Positions 14,558 through 24,549 of a stretch of 64,000 nt of DNA are shown in pieces. The DNA comes from Colletes latitarsis. Its lineage: Eukaryota; Arthropoda; Insecta; Hymenoptera; Colletidae. Below the pieces are notes generated by a model. That model worked only from the letters and a program-made list of their open reading frames with translations, had not been told where the DNA came from and did not search any database. The stretch's first letter is position 1; each line of letters begins with the position of its first letter. Both the position numbers and the translations under genes were made by a program. The stretch covers positions 1,798,001 to 1,862,000 of the forward strand of contig NW_027488377.1 in NCBI RefSeq assembly GCF_051014445.1, given 5' to 3'.

Positions 14558-17500
14558 TCTCGTAGTAATGTGGTACTACACTGAGACAGACAATTATACC
14601 TGGTTCCGATTAATATTTTAGAGGATAACGCCTGGGTTAGCCCTGGTATTTGCAATCATCTAGCTCATACTTTCGCATTTTTCGCATACTTGAATGGCAG
14701 AGCCTGGGCTTTTCTTAGATTGGATCACGTAGTAATGTGGTACTACACTGAAACTGTCTATTAAACCTGGTTCCGATTAATATTTTAGAGGATAACGCCG
14801 GTTATGTCTGGGTTAGGTCTGGTATTTGCCATCATCAAGCTCATACTTTCGCATTTTTCGCATACTTGAATGGCCAGAACCTAGGCTTTTTTTAGATTGG
14901 ATCACGTAGTAATGTGACACCACACCGAAACAGTCAATTAAGCCTGGTTCCGATTAATATTTTAGAGGATAACGGCGGTTATGTCTGGGTTAGGTCTGGT
15001 ATTTGCCATCATCTAGCTCATACTTTCGCATTTTTCGCATACTTGTTGGCCAGATCCTGGGTTTTTTCTGGATTGGATCACGTAGTAATGTGCTACCACA
15101 CCGAGGCAATCAACTTAACTTGGTTACGATTAATATTTTAGAGGATAACGGCGGTTATGTCTGGGTTAGGTCTGGTATTTGCAATCATCTGACTCATACT
15201 TTTGCATTTTTCGCATTCTTGTTGGCCAGATCCTGGGCTTATGCTGATTTGGATCACGTAGTAATATGCTACCACACCGAAGCAATCAACTAAACTTGGT
15301 TACGATTAATATTTTAGAGGATAACGGCCGTTATGTCTGGGTTAGGTCTGGTATTTGCAATCATCTGACTCATACTTTTGCATTTTTCGCATACTTGAAT
15401 GGCCAGATCCTGGGCTTTTTCTGATTTGGATCACGTAGTAATGTGGTACCACACTGGTACAATCAATTAAACCTGGTTCCGATTAATATTTTAGAGGATA
15501 ACGGCGGTTATGTCTGGGTTAGGTCTGGTATTTGCCATCATCTAGCTCATTCTTTCGCATTTTTCGCATTCTTGTTGGCCAGATCCTGGGCTTATGCTGA
15601 ATTGGATCACGTAGTAGTGTGCTACCACACCGAAGCACTCAACTAAACTTGGTTACGATTAATATTTTAGAGGATAACGGCCGTTATGTCTGGGTTAGGT
15701 CTGGTATTTGCAATCATCTGACTCATACTTTTGCATTTTTCGCATACTTGAATGGCCAGATCCTGGGCTTTTTCTGATTTGGATCACGTAGTAATGTGGT
15801 ACCACACTGGTACAATCAATTAAACCTGGTTCCGATTAATATTTTAGAGGATACCGCCGGTTATGTCTGGGTTAGGTCTGCTATTTGCCATCATCTAGCT
15901 CATACTTTCGCATTTTTCGCATTCTTGTTGGCCAGATCCTAGGCTTTTGCTGATTTGGATCACGTAGAAATGTGCTACCACACCGAAACAGGCGATTAAA
16001 CCTGGTTGCGATTAATATTTTTGAGGATAACACCGGTTAGGTCTGGGTTACGTCTGATAATTGCAATCATCATCCTTTTGCTTTCGCATTTCTCGCATAC
16101 TTGTTGGCCAGATCCTGAGCTCTTTCTGATTTGGATCACGCAGTAATGTGGTACCACACTGGAACAGGCAATTAAACCTGGTTCCGATTAATAGTTTAGA
16201 GGATAACGCCGGTTATGTCTGGGTTAGGTCTTTTATTTGCCATCATCTAGCTCATACTTTCGCATTTTTCGCATACTTGTTGGCCAGATCCTGGGTTTTT
16301 TCTGGTTTGGATCACGTAGTATTGTGGTACCACTCCGAAAAAGTTTATTAAACCTGGTTCCGATTAGTATTTTAGAGGATAACGCCGGTTATGTCTGGGT
16401 TAGGTCTGGTGTTTGCCATCATCTATCTCATACTTTCGCACTTTTCGCATACTTGTTGGCCAGATCCTGGGCTCTTGCTGATATGGATCACGTAGTAATG
16501 TGGTACCTAACCGAAACAGTCAATTAATGCTGGTTTCGATCAATATTTTAGGGGGAAACACCGGTTATGTCTGGGTTAGGTCTGGTATTTGCCATCATCT
16601 ACCACATACTTTCGCATTTTATGCATTCTTGTTGGCCAGATCCTTGGTTTTTTCTGGTTTTGATCACATAGTAATGTGGTACCACACCGATACAGTCAAT
16701 TAAACCTGGTTCCGATTTATATTTTAGAGGATAACGGCGGTTATGTCTGGGTTAGGTCCGGTATTTGCCATCATCTGACTCATACTTTCGCATTTTTCGC
16801 ATACCTATTGGCCAGATCCTTAGCTCTTGCTGATTTGGATCACGTAGTAATGTGGTACCACACCGAAATAGTCAATTAAAGCTGTTTTGGATCAATATTA
16901 TAGGGGGAAACACCGGCTGTGTCTGTGTTAGGCCAGGTACTTGTAATCATCTGCCTCATACTTTCGCATGTTTTGCATTCTTGTTGGCCCGATCCTGGGT
17001 TTTTTTCCGGTTTGGATCACGTTGTAATGTGGTACCACACTGAAATAGTCAATTAAGCCTGGTTCCGATTAATATTTTAGAGAACAACGCCGGTTAGGTT
17101 TGTGTTAGGTCTGGTATTTGCAATCATCATCCTCTTGCTTTCGCATTTCTCGCATACTTGTTGGCCAGATCCTGAGCTTTTTCTGATTTGGATCACGCAG
17201 TAATGTGGTACCACACTGGAACAGGCAATTAAACCTGGTTCCGATTAATAGTTTAGAGGATAACGCCGGTTATGTCTGGGTTAGGTCTTTTATTTGCCAT
17301 CATATAGCTCATACTTTCGCATTTTTCGCATACTTGTTGGCCAGATCCTGGCATTTTGCTTTTTTGGATCACGTAGTAATCTGGTACCACACTGAAGGGG
17401 TCAATTAAACCTGGTTCCGATTAATATTTTAGAGGATAACGCTGGTTATGTCTGGGTTAGGTCTGGTGTTTGCCATCATCTATCTCATACTTTCGCATTT

Positions 17501-20010
17501 TTCGCATACTTGTTGGCCAGATCCTGGGTTTTTTCTGGTTTGGATCACGTAGTATTGTGGTACTACACCGAAAAAGTTTATTAAACCTGGTTCCGATTAA
17601 TATTTTAGAGGATAACGGCGGTTATGTCTGGGTTAGGTCTGGTATTTGCAATCATCTGACTCATACTTTTGCATTTTTCGCATACTTGAATGGCCAGATC
17701 CTGGGCTTTTTCTGATTTGGACCACGTAGTAATGTGGTACCACACTGGTACAATCAATTAAACCTGGTTCCGATTAATATTTTAGAGGATAACGGCGGTG
17801 ATGTCAGGGTTAGGTCTGGTATTTGGCATCATCTAGCTCATACCTACGCATCTTTCGCGTGGTTGTTGGCCAGATCATGGGCTTTTGTTGATTTGGATCA
17901 CGTAGTAACGTGGTACCACACCGAAGCAGTCAATTAAACTTGGTTACGATTAATATTTTAGGGGGAAATACCGGTTATGTCTGGGTTAGTTCTCGTATTT
18001 GCAATCATCTAGTTCACACTTTCGCACTTTTCGTATACTTGTTGGCCAGATCCTGGGCTCTTGCTGATATGGATCACGTAGTAATGTGGTACCACACCGA
18101 AATAGTCAATTAAAGCTGGTTTCGATCAATATTATTGGGGGAAACACCGGTTGTGTCTGTGTTAGGCCTGGTACTTGTAATCATCTGCCTCATACTTTCG
18201 CATGTTTTGCATTCTTGTTGGCCCGATCCTGGGTTTTTTCCGGTTTGGATAACGTTGTAATGTGGTACCACACTGAAATAGTCAATTAAGCCTGGTTCCG
18301 ATTAATATTTTAGAGGATAACGCTGGTTATGTCTGGGTTAGGTCTGGTATTTGCCATCATCAAGCTCATACTTTCGCATTTTTCGCATACTTGAATGGCC
18401 AGAACCTGGGCTTTTTTTAGATTGGATAACGTAGTAATGTGGACCCCACACCGAAACTGTCAATTAAGCCTGGTTCCGATTAATATTTTAGTGGATAACG
18501 CCGGTTATGTCTGGGTTAGGTCTGCTATTTGCCATCATGTAGCTCATACTTTCGCATTTTTCGCATACTTGAATGTCCAGATCCTGGGCTCTTGCTGATT
18601 TGGATCACGTAGTAATGTGGTACCTAACCGAAACAGTCAATTAATGCTGGTTTCGATCAATATCTTAGGGGGAAACACCGGTTATGTCTGGGTTAGGTCT
18701 GGTATTTGCCATCATCTACCTCATACTTTCGCATTTTTCGCATACTTGTTGGCCAGATCCTGGGCTTTTCCTGATTTGGATCACGTAGTAATGTGGTACT
18801 ACACTGAAACTGTCTATTAAACCTGGTTCCGATTAATATTTTAGAGGATAACGCCAGTTATGTCTGGGTTAGGTCTGGTATTTGCCATCATCTGACCCAT
18901 ACTTTCGCATTTTTCGCATACCTATTGGCCAGATCCTTAGCTCTTGCTGATTTGGATCACGTAGTAATGTGGTACCACACCGAAATAGTCAATTAAAGCT
19001 GTTTTGGATCAATATTATAGGGGGAAACACCGGTTGTGTCTGTGTTAGGCCTGGTACTTGTAATCATCTGCCTCATACTTTCGCATGCTTTGCATTCTTG
19101 TTGGCCCGATCCTGGGTTTTTTCCGGTTTGGATCACGTTGTAATGTGGTACCACACTGAAATAGTCAATTAAGCCTGGTTCCGATTAATATTTTAGAGAA
19201 CAACGCCGGTTAGGTTTGTGTTAGGTCTGGTATTTGCAATCATCTGCCTCATACTATCGCATTTTTCGCATACTTGTTGGCCAGATCCTGGACTCTTGCT
19301 GATTTGGATCACGTAGGAATGTGGTACCAAACCGAAACAGTCAATTAAACCTGGTTCCGATTAATATTTTAGAGGATAACGGCGGTTATGTCTGGGTTAG
19401 GTCTGGTATTTGCAATCATCTGACTCATACTTTTGCATTTTTCGCATTCTTGTTGGCCAGATCCTGGGCTTATGCTGATTTGGATCACGTAGTAATGTGC
19501 TACCACACCGAAGCAATCAACTAAACTTGGTTACGATTAATATTTTAGAGGATAACGGCCGTTATGTCTGGGTTAGGTCTGGTATTTGCAATCATCTGAC
19601 TCATACTTTTGCATTTTTCGCATATTTGTTGTCTAGATCCTGGGTATTTTCTGGTTTGGATTACATAGTAATGTGCTGCCACACCGAAACAGTCTATTAA
19701 AGCTCGTATCGATCAATATTTTAGGGGGAAACACCGGTTATGTCTGGGTTAGGTCTGGTATTTGCCATCATCTACCTCATACTTTCGCACGTTTTGCATT
19801 CTTGTTGGCCAGATCCTGGGTTTTTTCCGGTTTGGATCACGTTTTAATGTGGTACCACACTGAAATAGTCAATTAAGCCTGGTTCCGATTAATATTTTAG
19901 AGAACAACGCCGGTTAGGTATGTGTTAGGTCTGGTATTTGCCATCATCTGACTCATACTTTCGCATTTTTTGCATTCTTGTTGGCCAGATCCTGGGTTTT
20001 TTACTGGTTA

Positions 20011-20186
20011 GGATCACGTACTAATGTGGTGCCACAATGAAATAGTCAATTCTACCTGTATTCGATCAACATTTTAGGGGATATCACCGGTTAGGTCTGG
20101 GCTCGGTCTGGTAATTGCAATTATCTTCCTCTTGCTTTCGCATTTTTCGCATACTTGTTGGCCAGATCCTGGGCTTTTCCTGATTT
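20011..20186 (+). repeat. Divergent satellite monomer subtype (copy 1)
   Basis: This monomer departs from the consensus at many linked sites: GTACTAATGTGG, GCCACAATGAAATAG, CTGTATTCGATCAACATT, and GGTAATTGCAATTATCTTCC followed by TCTTGC. The same linked variants recur at 29261, 37190, 53220 and 60605, so it is a distinct and older-looking lineage, not random decay. Confidence 0.8.
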
Positions 20187-20244
20187 GGATCACGTAGTAA
20201 TGTGGTACCACACCGAAACAGTCAATTAAACATGGTTGCGATTA

Positions 20245-20248
20245 ATAT
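20245..20248. other. Target site duplication, left (ATAT)
   Basis: ATAT immediately before the LTR terminal TG. It matches ATAT at 25971-25974 after the other LTR. Removing the element and one copy rebuilds a normal monomer context ending ATTAATATGTTAGAGG, as seen uninterrupted near 10990-11010. A 4-bp duplication fits Ty3/gypsy integrases. Confidence 0.9.
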
Positions 20249-20558
20249 TGTTGCGCCGGGGAGTATTGCTCGTCGCTCGCCTCATATTGTCTCAACACAA
20301 TTAAAACAGCACAACGTAACAAACTAATGTAAACTGGGAACTTTATTAACAACAGTGCTTTTCAATACGTCTGTTCGCCTTGCGATCTGTCGTAATTCTA
20401 ATCTTCAAAACGTTGCCGGTTTCTCAGCAACCGGAAGGCTCGGGATCTCGCATCCGCTCGTTTTTGTGTGGCAGCTTCACCTCATCGCGAAGCCTCTTCA
20501 CACCATTGCGACGATGCAATTTCGCGGTATTGCGCGGAATCTTCATACCGTCGCAACA
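20249..20558 (-). repeat. 3' LTR of the gypsy element
   Basis: A 310-bp LTR with TG...CA ends and a 7-bp terminal inverted repeat (TGTTGCG/CGCAACA). On the minus strand a polyadenylation signal AATAAA lies at 20347-20342, and a short hairpin is formed by CCGGTT (20416-20421) and AACCGG (20429-20434). Relative to the other LTR it differs at four sites (GTATTG for GAATTG, TTGTCTC for TTGTTTC, GTCGTAATT for GTCGAAATT, ATACCG for ATACTG). No clear TATA box was found. Confidence 0.96.
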
Positions 20559-20575
20559 CTGCTTCCTCTTCCTTC
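20559..20575 (-). other. Polypurine tract
   Basis: On the minus strand the 17 bases directly upstream of the 3' LTR read GAAGGAAGAGGAAGCAG, purine except for one C. This is the position and composition expected for the plus-strand DNA priming site of an LTR retrotransposon. Confidence 0.85.
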
Positions 20576-20741
20576 AGAGCGGTCGTCCCGACCGCTGCAA
20601 ATTCCGTTCGAACAGCCAACTTCACCCGTAGTCTCCTAACCTCCGGGTTGTCACGAAGCTGCGTCGAACCTGTACACCTCTGTCTGTAAAGTAGATAAAC
20701 TAATAGGTCGAACATTTACCTGAGTGGCCTTTATCAGACAG

Positions 20742-21227
20742 TCAGCGCCTTGACATTCGTCCTTCGTCCCAAGGAAAACCACTCAAAAACCTTGAGCAAG
20801 GCGCCGGTGTAAGTCCTTTGTGCGATTCCTCTGGATGGAACTTAAATCCCGACCGATCCTCGCCCTCCTCTTGACTCTTACGACTTGCGTACTTCTTTCT
20901 TGATGTCTTCCCGGATGCGGATTCCCCCCCAGCCTCACGAGAGAACTTCCCATGGGATGTTCCCCAATCTCCAAGGAGAATTTCCTCGAAGATCGGTTGT
21001 GGAACATACCACAATTCCGCCGTCCGACCGTCTGTGCCCCACTCCGCTATTAGAGTCGAGCATGACTGGGGGGCGACCCTCCCCGGGGAGAATCGCACTT
21101 CCCCGGCCGTTCTGACCTGCGGAAATGGAGAGTCCTCCGCGGCCGGTAAGAAAACCCGATCCTCGCCTTCTGCGATGAAACGTCCTCTTCTTGGGCGAAG
21201 ATGTCGGCCATCTTTCTCAATCCTCAC
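20742..21227 (-). other. Open frame after pol, function unknown
   Basis: A 161-codon open frame that overlaps the pol stop by 3 bases and lies in the -1 frame relative to pol. It starts at GTG, not ATG, and the only internal methionine is near its end. The product would be rich in charged and glycine residues, with no signal peptide, membrane segment or cysteine pattern, so it does not look like env. It could be a former pol tail, a chance frame in the 3' untranslated region, or a small accessory frame. The remaining sequence to the polypurine tract (20576-20741) shows nothing recognisable. Confidence 0.25.
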
Positions 21228-23956
21228 CTCGCAGTTTCTTCGCAGGGGGCCTCTCGTGAATCGTACCGGGCCAGTCGATTCACATGCACCACCCTTGGTT
21301 TGGACTTCGGGGAACGGACTATCCGGTAGATCAACTCATTCAGCCGATTTTTCACCTCGTAGGGCCCTTCCCAGTCGTATTGGAGCTTCGGGCATCTTCC
21401 TTTCGTCCTTCGAGGATTGTATAACCACACCTTCTCTCCTGGAGCAAAGGAAATTGATCTCGAGAACGAATCATACCACGATTTCATCCTCTCCGAACAA
21501 ATTCGCATCCGCTGTCGAACGAATTTGTGAACTTCTTCAATCCTTTTCTTGGTTTCCTCAATGAAATCATCTTCATCCTTTCTCTCAGCAGGAACAGCTC
21601 CCCTTAGAAGATCCAGAGGAAGGCGCAGCTCCCGTCCCGTGAGGACCATTGACGGAGTATTCCGTGTCACTTCATGTTGCGAGGAACGATAAGCAAGCAA
21701 GAACGTTGGAATCCATTCGTCCCAGTCCTTTTGATGTTCTGCAACAAACTGAGACAAATATCGCAACAAGGTTCTAATCATCCGCTCAACGAGCCCGTCC
21801 GACTGAGGGTGTAATGGAGTTGTCCTTGTCTTCTTAATTCCAAGCATCTTCATCAGTTCCCTGAAGATGCTTGATTCGAAACTCCGACCCTGATCAGAAT
21901 GCAGCTCTAGCGGAACTCCATGTCGGCTTATCACTTCCTTCAGCAACGCCGTGGAAATCGTTGTCGCCCGCTGGTTGGGAAGTGGAATAACCTCTGGCCA
22001 CTTCGAAAAATAATCCATCACAACCAGTGCGAATCTGTTCCCAGCGAAAGACCTCGGCAGGGGACCAACAACGTCGAGCGCTACCCTCTCAAAAGGTGCT
22101 CCTACGTTATAAACCTTCATGGTTCCTCTTCCCTTCTCCGCAGGTCCTTTCCTCGCAGAACAGCTATGGCACCGGCGACACCAATCTTCCACGTCCCGAC
22201 GGTGGTTCGGCCAAAAGAAGCGCTGTCGAATTTTCGCCAATGTCTTCCTCACCCCAAAGTGTCCTCCAGAAGGCGCATCATGGCATTCCTGAAGGGCTTC
22301 GGCAATTTTGCTTTTCGGTACAACCAATAACCGATTGAACTCATTTCCATCAGCAGATTCCCACCTTCGGAACAATAATCCACGTTGTACTTCCAAGGAA
22401 TCCCACGTTTTCCAGAAGTACTTCGCTTCAGGAGAAAGTGCTGAAACATCCTGCCAAGTAGGCTTATTCTCTTCAATCTTCGCTTGTCGAATAAATCGCA
22501 GATCCTCATCCTCTTCCTGGGCCTTAATCCAATCTTCCGTCTTCGCAGATACGCAGGTGGTCCTGAGAACAAGATGCTCTTCTTCGCGATCTTGCTCCAG
22601 ACGTAAGCAGCGTTTGCATTGCAAAGCTTCGCATGGTCTCCGGGAAAGGCTGTCTGCATTCCCGTGGTTCTTTCCTTCACGATGTTTGATCTCGAACTCG
22701 TACTGTTGAAGACGCTCTATCCATCTTGCAGTTTGTCCTTCGGGATTCTTGAAAGAGAGGAGCCATCTTAAGGAAGCATGATCCGTCCTCACCAAGAACT
22801 TGCGGCCATAGAGGTAATGGTGGAAATGCTCAATGGATTTTACGATGGCTAATAGTTCCCTTCTTGTCACACAATAATTTCTTTCCGCCTTTCCCAGCAC
22901 CTTCGAGAAATACGCAATCACCTTTTCTTGCCCACCTTGAATCTGGGAAAGGACTGCACCAATTCCATTGCTCGATGCGTCGGTGTCCAAGATGAAATCC
23001 GCATCAGGCAAGGGGTAAGCCAAGATAGGGGACTTCGCAAGATGTGTCTTCAAGTCTTCGAATACCTTCTGGCATTCCTCTGTCCATTGGAACGAAACCT
23101 TACTCTCCGTCAAACGATACAAGGGCTTTGCAATCGCTGAAAAGTTTCGGACAAATTTCCTGTAATAAGTGCAAAGTCCTAAGAAACTTCGCAGTTCCGT
23201 CTGATTTTTGGGTACAGGCCATTCTCGTACCGCGGCTATCTTCTCGGGGTCCGTCTTAACGCCTTGCTCGGAAACCATGTGACCGAGGTATTTAACTTCC
23301 CGGCAAAAGAAATTGCATTTCTTCGGGCTCATGACCAATTTCGCCTTGCGCAGGCGGGTGAAAACTTTCCTCAAATTTTCAATTTCCTCCTCGAAACTTC
23401 TTCCGAAAATTATAACATCGTCCAGGTATACCAGACAGATTTTCCAGTTTAAATCCGTCAATACTGTATCCATAAGACGTTCGAAAGTAGCAGGGGCATT
23501 GCAGAGTCCAAACGGCATCACCTTGAATTGCCAAAGACCAGCACCAACACAAAAGGCGGTTTTCTCCTTATCCTCTTCGTGTACAGCAATTTGCCAGTAA
23601 CCACTTTGCAAATCTATCGTCGAGAACCAGGTTGCACCAGCCAGGGCATCCAGCGTGTCCTCAATCCTGGGAAGCGGATAGGAGTCCTTCTTCGAGACTT
23701 CGTTAAGACGACGATAGTCTACACAGAATCGGGTGCTTCCATCCTTCTTCTTCACCAGTACAATTGGAGAAGACCACGGACTTCCTGATTTCTCAATTAC
23801 TCCCTGCCTTTCCATTTTCGCAAGCAGCTCTTCAACTTCACCACGACGATGTATAGGCAAACGCCGCGGTGGTTGTTTAATCGGACGATGATCCCCAGTG
23901 TCAATTCTGTGTTGAACGACATCGCATCTTCCTACTTGATCGGGATCCCTTGCGAA
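21224..23956 (-). CDS. pol: Gypsy pol: reverse transcriptase, RNase H, integrase
   Basis: Copies element RNA to DNA and inserts it. Residues are counted from the LPIHRRGEVEEL segment at 23860, which is an internal leucine and not a start. RT: first catalytic aspartate in TIDLQSGYW (about 83) and YLDD (145-148). RNase H: LDTDASSNGIG (about 292-294), then glutamate 335 and aspartate 360. Integrase: zinc finger His527/His534 and cysteines at about 564/567, then the D,D35E triad D596, D656, E692, then a GPY module near 832. It ends at 878 without a chromodomain. The frame stays open upstream to 23989 and includes the family-typical QHRIDTGDHRPIKQ, so the real polyprotein begins earlier, with the protease in another frame. 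All catalytic residues are present and no stops interrupt the domain. Confidence 0.95.
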   Translation of the reverse strand, partial: FARDPDQVGRCDVVQHRIDTGDHRPIKQPPRRLPIHRRGEVEELLAKMERQGVIEKSGSPWSSPIVLVKKKDGSTRFCVDYRRLNEVSKKDSYPLPRIEDTLDALAGATWFSTIDLQSGYWQIAVHEEDKEKTAFCVGAGLWQFKVMPFGLCNAPATFERLMDTVLTDLNWKICLVYLDDVIIFGRSFEEEIENLRKVFTRLRKAKLVMSPKKCNFFCREVKYLGHMVSEQGVKTDPEKIAAVREWPVPKNQTELRSFLGLCTYYRKFVRNFSAIAKPLYRLTESKVSFQWTEECQKVFEDLKTHLAKSPILAYPLPDADFILDTDASSNGIGAVLSQIQGGQEKVIAYFSKVLGKAERNYCVTRRELLAIVKSIEHFHHYLYGRKFLVRTDHASLRWLLSFKNPEGQTARWIERLQQYEFEIKHREGKNHGNADSLSRRPCEALQCKRCLRLEQDREEEHLVLRTTCVSAKTEDWIKAQEEDEDLRFIRQAKIEENKPTWQDVSALSPEAKYFWKTWDSLEVQRGLLFRRWESADGNEFNRLLVVPKSKIAEALQECHDAPSGGHFGVRKTLAKIRQRFFWPNHRRDVEDWCRRCHSCSARKGPAEKGRGTMKVYNVGAPFERVALDVVGPLPRSFAGNRFALVVMDYFSKWPEVIPLPNQRATTISTALLKEVISRHGVPLELHSDQGRSFESSIFRELMKMLGIKKTRTTPLHPQSDGLVERMIRTLLRYLSQFVAEHQKDWDEWIPTFLLAYRSSQHEVTRNTPSMVLTGRELRLPLDLLRGAVPAERKDEDDFIEETKKRIEEVHKFVRQRMRICSERMKSWYDSFSRSISFAPGEKVWLYNPRRTKGRCPKLQYDWEGPYEVKNRLNELIYRIVRSPKSKPRVVHVNRLARYDSREAPCEETAR

Positions 23957-24549
23957 AAGTCTTGAAATTCGTTTAATAACTTTCGGAATTCAGTCTTCTG
24001 CTGTTCGGAAAGGTCGACAGAACAACGTCCATACAGATCTTGAAGAAATTCCGGAGTAGAAGCTTCGTTCTTCATTTCCGCAAGCCTCAAGACCCGGTCT
24101 TCAGGATGATTCCTCTTCAAATCCATATCTTGATGTCCTTTAATCCGGAGTTTTCCTAGGATGAAATCCAGCTGGCAAGAATGCTTTCGGAGAAAGTTCG
24201 TTCCTAAAATGCATTCTTCAACCATTCCAATCAAAAGAAAATCTTCCTCGGTTCGGAGTCTACCAATGGTAACAGAGAAACATTGTTTTCCTAGAATTTG
24301 TAACTTTTCACCGGAAACAGAGTAATTGTTAATGTTTTCTTGTACTCCCGCCGCGCAAGACTTGTCATTCTTGTGAAATTTCATTAAGTTCACACTTGAG
24401 CCCGTGTCGATGACGAACCGACACCTCCTTCCCTCGACGGTTCCCTCGACGCTAGTCGAATCTTCTGACAAGTTTGTCTTCCTTACGACGGGGGTAGAAG
24501 AAAACGAAGCCGGAGTCTCCCCCTCTACGCCGACTTCTTCAAGTTTCCC
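23932..24549 (-). CDS. Gypsy aspartic protease region
   Basis: A frame of 205 codons counted from the presumed frameshift heptamer. It contains the retropepsin active site FVIDTGSSVNLM (aspartate at about 48) and the second-lobe motif ECILGTNFL at about 113-121. The protease matures the Gag-Pol polyprotein as a homodimer. It lies in the -1 frame of gag and overlaps the end of gag. It has no credible own start codon (the frame opens at a TTG), so expression by -1 frameshifting is the likely route. It stops with TAG at 23934-23932, inside sequence that in this family is normally continuous with RT. The break is probably a one-base loss in the A-run at 23954-23957 (plus strand), since the RT frame picks up the homologous sequence exactly there. 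Confidence 0.85.
   Translation of the reverse strand, partial: GKLEEVGVEGETPASFSSTPVVRKTNLSEDSTSVEGTVEGRRCRFVIDTGSSVNLMKFHKNDKSCAAGVQENINNYSVSGEKLQILGKQCFSVTIGRLRTEEDFLLIGMVEECILGTNFLRKHSCQLDFILGKLRIKGHQDMDLKRNHPEDRVLRLAEMKNEASTPEFLQDLYGRCSVDLSEQQKTEFRKLLNEFQDFSQGIPIK

Larger units (their letters stand above)
1..20248 (+). repeat. 176-177 bp satellite array, block 1
   Basis: Head-to-tail monomers, all in one orientation. The landmark GGATCACGTAGTAATGTGG recurs at 1, 178, 355 and so on. Within each monomer the order is this landmark, a block ending GTCAATTAA, then AATATTTTAGAGGATAACG, then GGTATTTGCCATCATCT, then CTTTCGCATTTTTCGCATAC, then a variable segment containing TTGGCCAGATCCTGGG. Every monomer carries a short internal direct repeat, CTTTCGCAT followed by TTTTCGCAT (9-bp period). 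About 115 monomers by length. From 1 to about 10 kb the sequence is homogenised in 706-bp sets; from 10 to 20 kb it is more mosaic. No gene is seen. The array begins before the window and is cut at 20248 by an LTR retrotransposon. Confidence 0.97.

Noticed and set aside
1..20248. Regular repeats that might suggest a CRISPR array
   Set aside because: The whole 176-bp period is repeated; there are no short repeats alternating with unique spacers, no cas genes, and the embedded elements are eukaryotic.
20576..21223. An envelope gene, which would make the element an errantivirus-like gypsy
   Set aside because: No signal peptide, transmembrane segment, furin-type site or cysteine pattern is visible in the only open frame there.
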